From positions 1 through 57,969 of the forward strand of contig MGTD01000029.1 in assembly GCA_001799285.1 (NCBI GenBank): 57,969 nt of DNA, read 5' to 3'. This document shows positions 41,796 through 50,005 of the stretch, in pieces (position 1 is the first letter of the stretch; each line of letters opens with the position of its first letter). A program made the position numbers and the translations under genes. Below the pieces are notes generated by a model, which saw only the letters and a list, made by a program, of their open reading frames with translations, made no database searches and was not told the origin of the DNA. This stretch comes from Deltaproteobacteria bacterium RIFOXYD12_FULL_56_24 (lineage in GTDB: Bacteria > Desulfobacterota > Desulfobulbia > Desulfobulbales > Desulfurivibrionaceae).

Positions 41796-42995
41796 ATGCC
41801 GATCCTCTCGCTTGCCGCAGCGCAACGGCTGATTGTCAGCCACAGCCCCAGCCTGGCCGCGGAGGCTGTCCCTCTGTGTGAAGCCGCCGGCCGCATTGCC
41901 GCGCAGGCCATCAAAGCCGTACGTCCGGTGCCGGACTTTGCCCGTTCGGCCATGGACGGCTATGCCGTCAACAGCCGAAATCTGACCGCCGGAGCAGAAC
42001 AGGTAGCGTTACAGGTAACCGGCGAGATTGCCGCGGGCACCACCTATCTGCCGAGGCTTGCCGGAAAAAGCGCCATCGCGATCATGACCGGCGGCGCCCT
42101 GCCACCCGGGGCCAATCAGGTTGTCCCCTTTGAGCGCTGCCGCAGAGAGGAAAAGGTGGTGCTGGTGAACAGTCCGCCCCAGCCAGGCGCCTTCCTTCGC
42201 GCCCGGGGCGCGGACCTTGCCGCCGGACAACCCATTGTCCGGGCCGGGGCCAGGATCGAGACCCAGCATCTCCCGCTCCTTGCCGAAAGCGGCCTGGCCC
42301 AAGTTTCCGTGGTGACCCGTCCGGAACTGGCCATCATCTGCACGGGCAGCGAATTGCTCAATACGGCGGACACCCCGGAAACCGGCCAGATTATCGGCGG
42401 CAACCGTTTCCTGCTCGCCGCCCTCATCAGGGGCGCGGGAGCAACCACCCGTGATCTTGGCCTGGTGGCCGATGACTGCGCCCGAATTGTCGCCACCCTG
42501 AAAGAAGCCTTGCACGGCCCGTCCCAGGGGGTGATCACCACCGGCGGCATGGGCCCGGGCAACTACGATCTCCTGCCCCAGGCCTTTGCCGAGCTGGGAA
42601 TTGCCCCTTTGTACACGGCCCTGGCGGTCCGCCCTGGCCGCTCAACCATGCTCGGCCTCTATCAAGGAAAACCGATCTTCGCCCTGCCGGGCCCACCGCC
42701 CGCGGTTTTCCTGCTCTTTCACGAACTTGTCCTGCCGGCCTTACGGGCAATGCAGGGGCAACGCCGCCCCTTACCCCCCCTGCGGCGCGCCATTCTCACC
42801 ACCCCGATTCAGCTAAAAAAAACCGGGCTCCTCAACCTGAAAGGCGCGGTGGCCGGCTTAAACGGCAAGACCCTCACCGTCCGACCCGCCCGCAAGAACG
42901 AGGCGGCCAACGCCATCATCCATCTGCCGGCAAACCGAAAACACCTGCCAGCAGGTAAAGATGTCTCCCTGCGCCTCTGCACCACAGACTTCTAG
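41796..42995 (+). CDS. moeA: Molybdopterin molybdenumtransferase MoeA
   Basis: 399 residues. Includes PVPDFARSAMDGYAV, the GAxLPPGANQVVP region, and TGSELL. The usual GGVSVGDYD motif reads GGMGPGNYDL here, a conservative variant seen in some MoeA paralogues. Third gene of mobB-mobA-moeA; inserts Mo into molybdopterin. Confidence 0.92.
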   Translation: MPILSLAAAQRLIVSHSPSLAAEAVPLCEAAGRIAAQAIKAVRPVPDFARSAMDGYAVNSRNLTAGAEQVALQVTGEIAAGTTYLPRLAGKSAIAIMTGGALPPGANQVVPFERCRREEKVVLVNSPPQPGAFLRARGADLAAGQPIVRAGARIETQHLPLLAESGLAQVSVVTRPELAIICTGSELLNTADTPETGQIIGGNRFLLAALIRGAGATTRDLGLVADDCARIVATLKEALHGPSQGVITTGGMGPGNYDLLPQAFAELGIAPLYTALAVRPGRSTMLGLYQGKPIFALPGPPPAVFLLFHELVLPALRAMQGQRRPLPPLRRAILTTPIQLKKTGLLNLKGAVAGLNGKTLTVRPARKNEAANAIIHLPANRKHLPAGKDVSLRLCTTDF

Positions 42996-43115
42996 AGGCA
43001 GTTTAGCTCTGCTCCGGGACAACCCCTTCGTCCTCTTGATTTCTGCCCTGCGCCATGATACAACCCCTTCTGACAGAACTTTCAGAGAAAGTGCCCCAGA
43101 CTTAAGAGGACATCC

Positions 43116-44381
43116 ATGCTTGAATTACGTTTTATCAGGGAAAATCTGGCTCTCGTCAAAGAGAAACTCGCCTTCCGGGGGATCACCGATTCCCGCATCG
43201 ACGATTTTGCCGCCATCGACCTCTCCCGCCGCACCCTGCTCACCGAGGCGGAAACGCTGCGCAACAAACGCAAGACCGCTTCCCAGGAAATCGGCGAGCT
43301 GAAAAAAGCGGGGGTCGAGGCAGAAGGACCAATGGCCGAGATGCGGCAGGTGGGAGAGAGGATCAAGGAAATCGAAAGCGAGCTGGTCGGTCTGGAGGAG
43401 GATCTCCAGAGCATCGTCCTGACCCTGCCAAACCTCTGCGACGATTCCGTGCCCAAAGGCACCAGCGACGCCGACAATCTGGAAATCAAGCGCTGGGGCA
43501 CGGTGCCGCAATTCGGTTTTGCGGTCAAAGCCCACCATGAGCTGGGGGAAGCGGCCGGAGTCATCGATTTTGAGCGGGCCGCCAAGCTTGCCGGAGCCCG
43601 CTTTGCCGTACTCAAGGGCTTTGCCTCCCGCCTGGAGCGGGCGCTGATCAACTTCATGCTCGATCTCCACACCCAAAGGCACGGCTACACCGAGATCCTC
43701 CCCCCCTTTCTCGTCAATTCCCAGACCATGACTGCCACCGGCCAGCTGCCGAAATTCGAGGCGGACCTCTTCCGCATCAAGGACTGGGACCTCTGGCTGA
43801 TCCCCACCGCCGAGGTGCCGGTGACCAACCTGCACCGGGACGAAACCCTGGCCGAGCACGAGCTGCCCATCAAGTACACGGCCTACACCCCCTGCTTCCG
43901 TTCCGAGGCCGGCGCCTATGGCCGCGACACCAGAGGGCTTATCCGCCAGCACCAGTTCGACAAGGTGGAGCTGGTGAAATTTACTACCCCGGAGACCTCC
44001 GGCAGTGAACTGGAAAGCCTGCTCGCGGATGCGGAAGAGGTCTTGCAGCTCCTGGAGCTCCCCTATCGGGTGGTACAGCTCTGCAGCGGGGATCTCGGCT
44101 TTTCCGCCAACAAGACCTACGACATCGAGGTATGGATGCCTGCCCAGGACACCTACCGGGAGATATCCTCATGCAGCAATTTTGGCGATTTTCAGGCCAG
44201 AAGAGGCGGGATCAGGTATCGGCCCAAGGGCCAGAACAAAAGCGGGCTGGTTCACACCCTGAACGGCAGCGGCCTGGCCGTGGGCCGAACCCTGGCCGCC
44301 ATTTTTGAAAACTACCAGCAGGCGGATGGCACAATCGCCATTCCCAAGGTGCTGGCGCCCTATTTTGAAAACAGATTTTAG
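43116..44381 (+). CDS. serS: Seryl-tRNA synthetase
   Basis: 421 residues, class II. N-terminal coiled-coil arm (about 30-105), motif 2 [15 protein letters not shown], motif 3 [19 protein letters not shown]. Complete and of normal length. A weak promoter TTGATT-17-TACAAC lies at about 43037-43065. It charges tRNA-Ser in the cytoplasm. Confidence 0.97.
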   Translation: MLELRFIRENLALVKEKLAFRGITDSRIDDFAAIDLSRRTLLTEAETLRNKRKTASQEIGELKKAGVEAEGPMAEMRQVGERIKEIESELVGLEEDLQSIVLTLPNLCDDSVPKGTSDADNLEIKRWGTVPQFGFAVKAHHELGEAAGVIDFERAAKLAGARFAVLKGFASRLERALINFMLDLHTQRHGYTEILPPFLVNSQTMTATGQLPKFEADLFRIKDWDLWLIPTAEVPVTNLHRDETLAEHELPIKYTAYTPCFRSEAGAYGRDTRGLIRQHQFDKVELVKFTTPETSGSELESLLADAEEVLQLLELPYRVVQLCSGDLGFSANKTYDIEVWMPAQDTYREISSCSNFGDFQARRGGIRYRPKGQNKSGLVHTLNGSGLAVGRTLAAIFENYQQADGTIAIPKVLAPYFENRF

Positions 44382-44391
44382 AAAGCCGTTC

Positions 44392-45840
44392 CTACTTCAA
44401 GACTAACCGGTTTTTGCCGCTCTGCTTGGCCTCGTACATGTTCTGATCGGCCCGTTCCAGCAGGCTCTGCCCGCTTTCCCCCGTGCGATACTGGGTTACG
44501 CCGATGCTCACCGTTTTTTGCACTGTTTCCTGGGGGTTCGGTTGAAAAATAACCCCGGCGAAACCAGCCCTGATCCGCTCCGCAACCACGGTCGCCTGTT
44601 CGCCGCTCGCCGCCGGCAGAATGATGGTGAATTCCTCCCCACCATACCGGCAGGGAATATCACTGACCCGAACCGCCTCGGCAATCACCTGGCCCAGCCG
44701 GGCCAGAACCCGGTCGCCATCCGCATGTCCGTAAGTGTCATTATGATGCTTGAAGTTGTCGATATCAAGCAGCAACAAAGAAAGCGGCTGGCCATGTCGG
44801 CTGGCCCTCTCCACCTCAAGTTTCAGATGGGTGTTGAAATAGCGCTTGTTAAAAAGCGTGGTCAGCTCATCAACAATGCTTAACTCCTTGTAACGGCGTT
44901 CGCTTTCGGCCAGAGCCCTTACCGCCTTGACCCGTTCGGTGATGTCGGTGATATGCTCGACCGTGCCAACCAGATCGCCAGCCGGGCCATTGAAAGGGGT
45001 GGAAATGATGCTGTAATGCACGGTTTTCCCGGAGGCCTCCACCTTTTCTATCTCGCTGGCAATATATTTTTCCCCTTTTTTGATCCGCTGCAGGGGGCAC
45101 TGTTCGGTACCGCACATACAGGAGTGAAACAGCTCGTAACACTTGCTGTTCTGTACCGCCTTTCTCTCCACTCCTGCCATTTTGAGAAAAGCATCGTTGC
45201 AGCGCAGGATCTTGCACTGCTTGTCCACCAGGATAATACCGCCGGCCACGGTCTTGAATATCTGATTGATCTCGATATAGGCCTGCTCCGCCTCCATGGC
45301 CATGGCGTTGGCTCGGCCTATGGCTTCTTCCAGTTGGAGGTTGTTGTCCGCCAGCTCTTCCCTGATTTTCGCCAGAGCCAGATCATCCTCTTCCCGTTGC
45401 AGGCAATCATGAACATGCGTGGCAGCCGAGGCCATCCAGATCTCCATCACCTGCCTTTCCACCGGCTTGGCCATGAAAAAATTGACTCCGGCGGCAATGG
45501 CCGTGGAAATCTCCTCCGGGCTGTCCTTGCCGGAAATCATCAGGATGGTGAGGTATTGCCCCCGTTCGGAGGCGCGAAATGCTTTGGTTAGTTCCAGGCC
45601 GTCCATGTCCGGCAGCAGCCAGTCCATGAGAATAAGGTGTGGGAAACCGGCGGCAAAGGCCGCCTTGGCCGCAGCGGCTGTATGGCAGGCAATAGTGGTG
45701 TAGCCATGGCTTTCCACGATCCTTTGCAAAAGGTCGCAGACACCCTGGTCATCCTCGACAATCAGGGCAGTGAGCCCTGCTTTTCCCGACACGCTCTCTG
45801 TCAAGGCAGTGTACTCCGTTGGGTTGGCCGACGACCTCAT
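44392..45840 (-). CDS. Receiver-PAS-GGDEF diguanylate cyclase
   Basis: 482 residues: receiver with LMDWLLPDMDG phospho-aspartate, PAS domain with a cysteine cluster (KCYELFHSCMCGTEQCPLQ), and GGDEF with intact RYGGEEF. The PAS cysteine pattern resembles the one in the cyclase at 724, suggesting a shared redox- or metal-sensing module. No kinase is adjacent. The start is uncertain: only a weak GAG precedes ATG 45840. Confidence 0.9.
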   Translation of the reverse strand: MRSSANPTEYTALTESVSGKAGLTALIVEDDQGVCDLLQRIVESHGYTTIACHTAAAAKAAFAAGFPHLILMDWLLPDMDGLELTKAFRASERGQYLTILMISGKDSPEEISTAIAAGVNFFMAKPVERQVMEIWMASAATHVHDCLQREEDDLALAKIREELADNNLQLEEAIGRANAMAMEAEQAYIEINQIFKTVAGGIILVDKQCKILRCNDAFLKMAGVERKAVQNSKCYELFHSCMCGTEQCPLQRIKKGEKYIASEIEKVEASGKTVHYSIISTPFNGPAGDLVGTVEHITDITERVKAVRALAESERRYKELSIVDELTTLFNKRYFNTHLKLEVERASRHGQPLSLLLLDIDNFKHHNDTYGHADGDRVLARLGQVIAEAVRVSDIPCRYGGEEFTIILPAASGEQATVVAERIRAGFAGVIFQPNPQETVQKTVSIGVTQYRTGESGQSLLERADQNMYEAKQSGKNRLVLK

Positions 45841-45914
45841 CTCTGGGCTCTGGCGCGCTTATTCATGCAACCTGGAGATTATGTCCGGTTTGTTTAAAAA
45901 AATCCACCACAGAC

Positions 45915-46904
45915 TCATCTTTCCGCCAAGGCCAGTTCGATCAGCAGATCGAGCAGAGCAGGAAAGGACAACCCATAAGCGGCCGCAGCCTGGGGCAGCA
46001 GGCTGGTCGGGGTCATTCCCGGGATGGTGTTGGTCTCAAGCACATAAATACCATCTACGGCGACAATCATGTCGGTCCGGCTGTATCCCCTGAGCTGCAA
46101 GGCCCGGTGCGCGGCAAGCGCAATCGCCTGAGCCCTGGCAGTTACCTCGGGCGGCAGCTCCGCCGGGCAAACTTCCCTGGAGGCGCCTTTTATGTACTTG
46201 GCATCGTAATCGAAAAATGCATATTCCTCGCCGGGGATAATCTCCACGATGGGCAGGGCGGTGAGTTCTTTATTACCGAGTACCCCGCCGGTAATCTCCC
46301 GTCCCCGCACATACTGCTCAACCATAACCTCGCTGTCAAAGGTAAACGCCTTGGCCAACCCCTGGACCAGCTCCTCTTCGCTTCTGGCCAGGCTCATACC
46401 CAGACTGGAGCCCTGGCGAATGGGTTTGATGACCACCGGCAAGGAAAGTTGCGCCAGCAGGCGGCGGGGATTTTCCTGGTCTTCCGGCTGCGCCATCTCC
46501 CAGGGGGCCACGGTGAGCCCGGCCTGCCGGTAGAGGATCTTGGCCAGATTCTTGTCCATGGCCAGAGCGGAGCCCAAAACCCCGGCCCCCTGATAGGCAA
46601 TCCCCAGCAGATCGAGAAAGCCTTGCATGGTGCCGTCCTCCCCCAAGGGACCGTGGAGCAGGATAAAAGCAAGGTCGATCTTACCTGCATCCGCGGCAAG
46701 CTGAGCCAAATCCGTGGCCGGATCATAGCGATGGACTTCGTATTTTTCCTTGCTGAGTGCCTTTTCCACCTCTTTGGCCCCGGCCAGCGACACCTCGCGC
46801 TCGCCGGATTTGCCCCCGGCAATCAGGGCCAGACGAATCTTACCCCCACCGGGCATAAGTTTCGTAAGAGCAGGCAAGCTGCTCAACTCAGCTTTATTTT
46901 CCAT
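45915..46904 (-). CDS. ddl: D-alanine--D-alanine ligase with MITE-like N-terminus
   Basis: 329 residues, ATP-grasp: KIRLALIAGGKSGEREVSLAGA, KPIRQGSSLGMSLA, NTIPGMTPTSLLPQAA. It makes the D-Ala-D-Ala dipeptide of peptidoglycan. The first about 16 codons (AELSSLPALTKLMP) are encoded by DNA (46855-46893) that matches the family B MITE DNA at 54289-54327 at 36 of 39 positions. The native start has probably been replaced or extended. ATG 46904 has only a weak upstream GGA; ATG 46856 is an alternative without a ribosome-binding site. Confidence 0.92.
   Translation of the reverse strand: MENKAELSSLPALTKLMPGGGKIRLALIAGGKSGEREVSLAGAKEVEKALSKEKYEVHRYDPATDLAQLAADAGKIDLAFILLHGPLGEDGTMQGFLDLLGIAYQGAGVLGSALAMDKNLAKILYRQAGLTVAPWEMAQPEDQENPRRLLAQLSLPVVIKPIRQGSSLGMSLARSEEELVQGLAKAFTFDSEVMVEQYVRGREITGGVLGNKELTALPIVEIIPGEEYAFFDYDAKYIKGASREVCPAELPPEVTARAQAIALAAHRALQLRGYSRTDMIVAVDGIYVLETNTIPGMTPTSLLPQAAAAYGLSFPALLDLLIELALAER
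46855..46893. repeat. MITE-derived 39-bp segment inside ddl
   Basis: ATAAGTTTCGTAAGAGCAG and the following bases through AACTCAGCT align with 54289-54327 with three mismatches, and less closely with the inverted segment at 40279-40320. It covers codons 4-17 of ddl. No terminal repeat or duplication remains. Confidence 0.75.
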
Positions 46905-47077
46905 AGCTTTTTTCCGAATAGTTGCGTACTGATCTCAAAATGGTCATCCGCCCGCTGCTGAAAATCGACAACACCACGGCGCCGAGGGATGTATCCTTAT
47001 AATAGGTTCTTGGGTTATTTTGTAGGACTTTTTAAAACCGGCGAAAAAAACAACTACCCCTGCGGGAACTAACTGGA

Positions 47078-48478
47078 ATGAAAGAGGAAATAATCCGCGA
47101 ACTGCGAAAAATTGTCGGTCGGGACCAGGTAACCACGGTCCCGGAAGATCTGGCCTGCTACTCCTATGACGGCACCGGCCGGGAATACCCTCCTGGAGCC
47201 GTGGTCTTTCCCGGCTCCACCGAGGAAATCCGCCGCATCATGCAGCTGGCCTCCGCTACCCCGTTTTCCGTAGTCCCCCGGGGGGCGGGCACCGGCATGA
47301 GCGGCGGGGCCCTGCCGGTGGCGGGTGGCCTGGTCATGGTGCTGAGCCGCCTGAACCGCATCCTGGAAATAGACCCCGCCAATCAGCTTGCCGTGGTCGA
47401 GCCGGGGGTGATCACCGGCGAGCTGCGCGCCGAGGTAGCGCGGCACGGCCTCTATTACCCGCCGGACCCGGCCAGCCTGAAGTTCTGCACCATGGGCGGC
47501 AATGTCGCCGAGTGCGCCGGCGGGCCGAGCGCGGTGAAATACGGGGTGACCCGCGACTATGTCCTCGGCCTGGAGGCGGTGCTGCCCGACGGAAGCATCA
47601 TCCATACCGGGGTCCGAACCGCCAAGGGGGTGGTGGGCTACGACCTTACCCGGTTGCTGGTCGGCTCGGAGGGAACCCTGGCCATCATTACCCGGATCAC
47701 GGTAAAGCTCCTGCCCGCCCCCGAAGCCCGCAGCACGCTACTGGTCCTCTGCCCCACCATGGTCGAGGCAACCAGCCTGGTGACGACCATTCTCGCCCGC
47801 CATACGCCCTGCACTCTGGAATACCTGGACCGGACCGCCCTGGCCATTGTCCGGGACAAACTGCCCTCCCCCTTACCGGCAGAGGCCGAGGCCCTTCTTC
47901 TGATCGAGCTTGACGGGCAAAAGGATTCCGTGCCCCTGGCCACCCGCCAACTGACGGAATTTTTGCAGACCCAGCCGGGGATCATCCAGAGCCGCACCGC
48001 CGCAAGCCCGGCCGAGGCTGAGCAGCTCTGGGCAGCACGGCGTGCCGTCTCTCCGGCCGCCTTCAGTCTCAAGCCCCACAAAATGAGCGAAGACGTGGTG
48101 GTTCCCCGCAGCTGCCTGCCGCAGCTGGTCTCCTGCACCGAGACCTTGAGCCGGGAACTCGGGGTCGTCATCTTCACCTTCGGCCATGCCGGAGACGGCA
48201 ATATCCACGTCAATATCATGCTCGATCGGAATATTTCCCAGGAGGTCCGCCAGGCCGAGAGCGCCAAACAGCGACTCTTTGAGGAGGTCCTGCGGTTGGG
48301 CGGCACCCTGTCCGGCGAACACGGCATCGGCCTTACCAAGGCCGCCTATCTGGCCATGGAGCTTGACTTGCCGACCCTCGCTCTCATGCGGCAAATCAAG
48401 AATCTCTTTGACCCGCAGAACATTCTCAACCCCGGCAAGATCTTTCCTGCCCACGTTGCGCCGGAAAAAAATATTTGA
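47078..48478 (+). CDS. FAD-linked oxidase, GlcD / D-lactate dehydrogenase family
   Basis: 466 residues: PCMH-type FAD domain with PRGAGTGMSGGALP and MGGNVAECAGGPSAVKYG, and the C-terminal domain ending SGEHGIGLTKAAYL. It oxidises glycolate or D-lactate, passing electrons to a partner. The Fe-S partner (GlcF-like) is not in the window. No strong ribosome-binding site is seen before ATG 47078. Confidence 0.93.
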   Translation: MKEEIIRELRKIVGRDQVTTVPEDLACYSYDGTGREYPPGAVVFPGSTEEIRRIMQLASATPFSVVPRGAGTGMSGGALPVAGGLVMVLSRLNRILEIDPANQLAVVEPGVITGELRAEVARHGLYYPPDPASLKFCTMGGNVAECAGGPSAVKYGVTRDYVLGLEAVLPDGSIIHTGVRTAKGVVGYDLTRLLVGSEGTLAIITRITVKLLPAPEARSTLLVLCPTMVEATSLVTTILARHTPCTLEYLDRTALAIVRDKLPSPLPAEAEALLLIELDGQKDSVPLATRQLTEFLQTQPGIIQSRTAASPAEAEQLWAARRAVSPAAFSLKPHKMSEDVVVPRSCLPQLVSCTETLSRELGVVIFTFGHAGDGNIHVNIMLDRNISQEVRQAESAKQRLFEEVLRLGGTLSGEHGIGLTKAAYLAMELDLPTLALMRQIKNLFDPQNILNPGKIFPAHVAPEKNI

Positions 48479-48504
48479 CAACCAGAACCGCTATCGGCTA
48501 TATA
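48475..48504 (+). promoter_or_regulatory. Sigma-70 promoter of rpsU
   Basis: TTGACA at 48475-48480 (overlapping the preceding gene's stop) and TATATA at 48499-48504, with an 18-bp spacer, about 105 bp before rpsU. Confidence 0.65.
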
Positions 48505-48608
48505 AACGGTTTATTTTAAAAATTCTGCGCCATTTCAATTTGTTCTGAAACAGGCGTTGACTGAAAATTTCTGAAACACAACGTTGTAATCTGCATACTG
48601 GAGAAATC

Positions 48609-48803
48609 ATGATCGAGATTGAGGTAAGAGGGGACATCGAACAGGCGATTCGGCTGCTCAAGAAAAAAATGCAGCTCGACGGGATGAAAAAAGAACTCAA
48701 GCGCCGTGAGTACTACGAAAAGCCCAGCGACAAACGCCGGCGCAAGCAGGCTGAATCAAAGCGAAAAATCCGCAAGCTCATGATGCGCGGCGATCGCGAT
48801 TAA
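48609..48803 (+). CDS. rpsU: 30S ribosomal protein S21
   Basis: 64 residues, lysine/arginine-rich: MIEIEVRGDIEQAIRLLKKK, then a long basic helix (EYYEKPSDKRRRKQAESKRK). Standard S21. GGAG precedes ATG 48609. Confidence 0.95.
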   Translation: MIEIEVRGDIEQAIRLLKKKMQLDGMKKELKRREYYEKPSDKRRRKQAESKRKIRKLMMRGDRD

Positions 48804-48821
48804 CTTGCCGCTCTTCCTCGG

Positions 48822-49814
48822 ATGAACAGCACACGAGGAAAACCCGCAGATCATTGCCCACGCTCCGACCGGGACCGGCCCCAACCGCCGGCGTCTTCCT
48901 CTCTCCCCGGCGGAGCGTCTTTTTTTCCCGAGCCTTATTGCGACCAGTTCCTTCAGTATCTCAGCCTGGAACGACGTCTGGCCGCCAACACCATTCTCGC
49001 CTACCAGGCTGACCTGGCCTCTTTTCTTGATTTTCTCCGCCCCAGCCGACTCACCCAGCTAGCCGAAATCGAAATCAGCCACCTGCGCGCTTATCTGGCC
49101 CATTGCCATGGCATGGGCATCTCGACCAGAAGCAATGCCCGCCGGATCTCCGCGCTGCGCGCTTTTTTCCGCTTTCTCCTGGCGGAAAAGCTCATCGCCA
49201 TTGACCCCTGCACCATACTGGATCTGCCAAAACCGGGCCGCCCCCTCCCCAAGGTCCTGACCATCCCCGAGATAAACCGGCTTCTTGCCCCGCCGGCCAA
49301 TGGTAATTCCCTGGCCCTGCGCAATAACGCCATGCTGCACCTGCTCTACGCTACCGGCATGCGGGTTTCAGAGCTGGTAAACCTGCCTTTGGCCGGGGTC
49401 AATCTCATGGGCGGCTATGTCCGGGTTTTCGGCAAAGGCGCCAAGGAGAGACTCATCCCCTTTGGCGAGGCGGCCCGCGAATACCTCAAGATCTACAGCA
49501 AAGACGCCCGCCCCCGGATTCTCCGAAAAAGAACGAGCGATTTCCTTTTTGTCACCGGCCACGGCAAACCCATGACCCGCCTGCGTTTCTGGCAGATCGT
49601 CCAGCAAAGCGCACGCCGGCAGGGAATCAACAAAAAAATCAGCCCCCATGTGCTCCGCCACTCCTTTGCCACCCACCTGCTGGAACATGGCGCGGATCTC
49701 CGCTCCGTGCAGATGATGCTGGGCCATGCCGACATCGCCACCACCCAGATTTACACCCATGTGGACAGCAACCGCCTCAAAAGCGCCCACCAGAAATTCC
49801 ACCCAAGGGGCTGA
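48822..49814 (+). CDS. xerD: XerC/XerD-type site-specific tyrosine recombinase
   Basis: 330 residues. N-terminal SAM-like domain (40-130). Catalytic residues are visible in ATGMRVSEL (Arg), HVLRHSFATHLLEHG (His-Arg) and HADIATTQIYTHV (Tyr). It resolves chromosome dimers at dif. A 30-residue proline- and serine-rich N-terminal extension precedes the usual start; ATG 48822 has weak translation signals, so a later start is possible. Lies 18 bp after rpsU. Confidence 0.9.
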   Translation: MNSTRGKPADHCPRSDRDRPQPPASSSLPGGASFFPEPYCDQFLQYLSLERRLAANTILAYQADLASFLDFLRPSRLTQLAEIEISHLRAYLAHCHGMGISTRSNARRISALRAFFRFLLAEKLIAIDPCTILDLPKPGRPLPKVLTIPEINRLLAPPANGNSLALRNNAMLHLLYATGMRVSELVNLPLAGVNLMGGYVRVFGKGAKERLIPFGEAAREYLKIYSKDARPRILRKRTSDFLFVTGHGKPMTRLRFWQIVQQSARRQGINKKISPHVLRHSFATHLLEHGADLRSVQMMLGHADIATTQIYTHVDSNRLKSAHQKFHPRG

Positions 49815-50005
49815 GCCGCCGGACAAAAGGCAGCCGAGGCACCGCAATGAAATGACCGTGGCAATCATGATTTCGTAACGGCTTCTAAATATCATTGCTC
49901 ACCGGGAATGATGGTCTATAATCATTTCAGACCAGGCCTTTTCGGCATGAGACCACAAACTTTCCCTGGCAGAAACACGTTCCGAGCACAGAGGCCCTGC
50001 GAGAT

